From: DASYYE01 sp035946955
GTDB lineage: Bacteria > Actinomycetota > Actinomycetes > Streptosporangiales > Streptosporangiaceae
DNA: 5,404 nucleotides
NCBI GenBank assembly: GCA_035946955.1
Contig: DASYYE010000186.1
Location: 1 to 5,404 of the forward strand
Direction: 5' to 3'
Part shown: piece by piece, positions 4,973 to 5,404 of the stretch
How the letters are laid out: each line of letters opens with the position of its first letter
Numbering within the stretch: the stretch's first letter is position 1
The notes under the pieces: generated by a model
Databases searched by the model: none
Told to the model about the DNA's origin: nothing
What the model saw: the letters and a program-made list of their open reading frames with translations, nothing else
Made by a program: the position numbers and the translations under genes

Positions 4973-5404
4973 ATGACAGAGCGCAGGGATGCGGTGCGTC
5001 GGTCGGCGCGGGCTCCACTGCAGCAGCGCAGCCGCAAGCGCTGGACGGCGGCGGCTTGCGTCGCCGTGTGCTGGGCCATCCTGCTGGTCCTCACCCATTC
5101 GGTGTTCGGGGCGACCGTGGTGCTGGCGGCCTTCGCGGGCCTGTCCATCGCGGGCGTGGTGTTCCTCAAGACCATGGGCGTCACCAGGGATCATCCCTGG
5201 GTGCGGTGGATGGCATCGCGGCCGTGGCGCGACGGCCAGGATGTGCTGAAGCTGGCCCTGCGGCACCTGCCCGACGTGTTCGTGATCACGCCGAGCGGTG
5301 CGCTGATCGCGCCGAACGCCGTGGACCTGTGGCTGAATCCCGATGACCTCGGCTCGATCACCGAGCGGATGGAACTCGACCTGGTCAACACCAGCGCGGC
5401 CGAG
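4973..5404 (+). CDS. Membrane protein with FhaA N-terminal (DUF3662)-like domain, N-terminal part (runs off the right edge)
   Basis: The frame from ATG 4973 stays open to base 5404 (144 codons), with strong G/C third positions. The basic N-terminus (nine Arg/Lys in residues 4-23) is followed by two membrane segments, about 24-40 (WTAAACVAVCWAILLVL) and 44-65 (VFGATVVLAAFAGLSIAGVV), which form a hairpin with the N-terminus probably inside. The soluble part starts with the motif RPWRDGQDVLKLALRHL (83-99). It continues with FVITPSGALIAPNAVDLWL and NPDDLGSITERM (103-133). This resembles, from memory, the N-terminal domain of actinobacterial FhaA proteins, in which a beta strand with 'P-N' precedes 'hydrophobic-NPDD'; a DUF3662-like assignment is tentative. 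If right, a phosphothreonine-binding FHA domain may follow beyond the window. The ribosome binding site is poor (GGTGGT two bases before the ATG), so the start could differ; GTG 4994 is an alternative. Confidence 0.75.
   Translation, partial: MTERRDAVRRSARAPLQQRSRKRWTAAACVAVCWAILLVLTHSVFGATVVLAAFAGLSIAGVVFLKTMGVTRDHPWVRWMASRPWRDGQDVLKLALRHLPDVFVITPSGALIAPNAVDLWLNPDDLGSITERMELDLVNTSAAE

Noticed and set aside
4409..5266. A 285-residue minus-strand frame across the spacer and the right-edge gene
   Set aside because: It overlaps the well-supported membrane protein gene and reads as low-complexity Arg/Pro/Ala sequence without motifs or a ribosome binding site.

Overview
The window is GC-rich throughout. 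Its genes favour G or C at the third codon position, have AGGAGG-type ribosome binding sites, and end in long GC stem-loops without U-tracts. This points to a high-GC actinomycete chromosome (Streptomyces/Streptosporangiales-like). The genus cannot be fixed from the sequence, and I see no mobile element, CRISPR array, rRNA or tRNA.

Layout, left to right. (1) Bases 1-616 hold leftward genes: the N-terminal part of an unrecognised protein that runs off the left edge (start at 354 or 384), preceded by a possible small ORF (616-344) that overlaps it. (2) Bases 612-687 form a divergent control region with an 8-bp inverted repeat and a near-consensus promoter (TTGACA, 17 nt, CAGGAT). (3) Bases 792-2315 encode a secreted S53 (sedolisin/kumamolisin-type) serine-carboxyl peptidase with a complete Glu-Asp-Asp-Ser active site but no room for the usual large pro-domain. 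A strong stem-loop terminator follows. (4) Bases 2316-2759 are a non-coding spacer with a 14-bp palindrome and a hairpin-containing leader. (5) Bases 2760-4412 encode a secreted beta-propeller-like protein with LVIVD-type repeats and five likely disulfide pairs, followed by a second strong terminator. (6) Bases 4413-4972 are a spacer with no convincing gene and a possible promoter near its right end. (7) Base 4973 to the right edge is the start of a membrane-hairpin protein whose soluble part resembles the N-terminal domain of FhaA-type proteins (DUF3662-like).

How the genes may work together: the two central proteins are both predicted to be exported and rich in paired cysteines, so both probably act outside the cell. 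The peptidase would cleave proteins or peptides, typically at acidic pH for this family. The propeller may be a binding or scaffold protein, or an uncharacterised enzyme. Each has its own ribosome binding site and terminator, so they look like separate transcription units, and any functional link is inference from adjacency. I found no clear evidence of a new multi-gene system. The most distinctive points are the pro-domain-less S53 peptidase, its extra cysteine beside the nucleophile, the histidine-studded propeller, and the inverted repeat at the divergent promoter.
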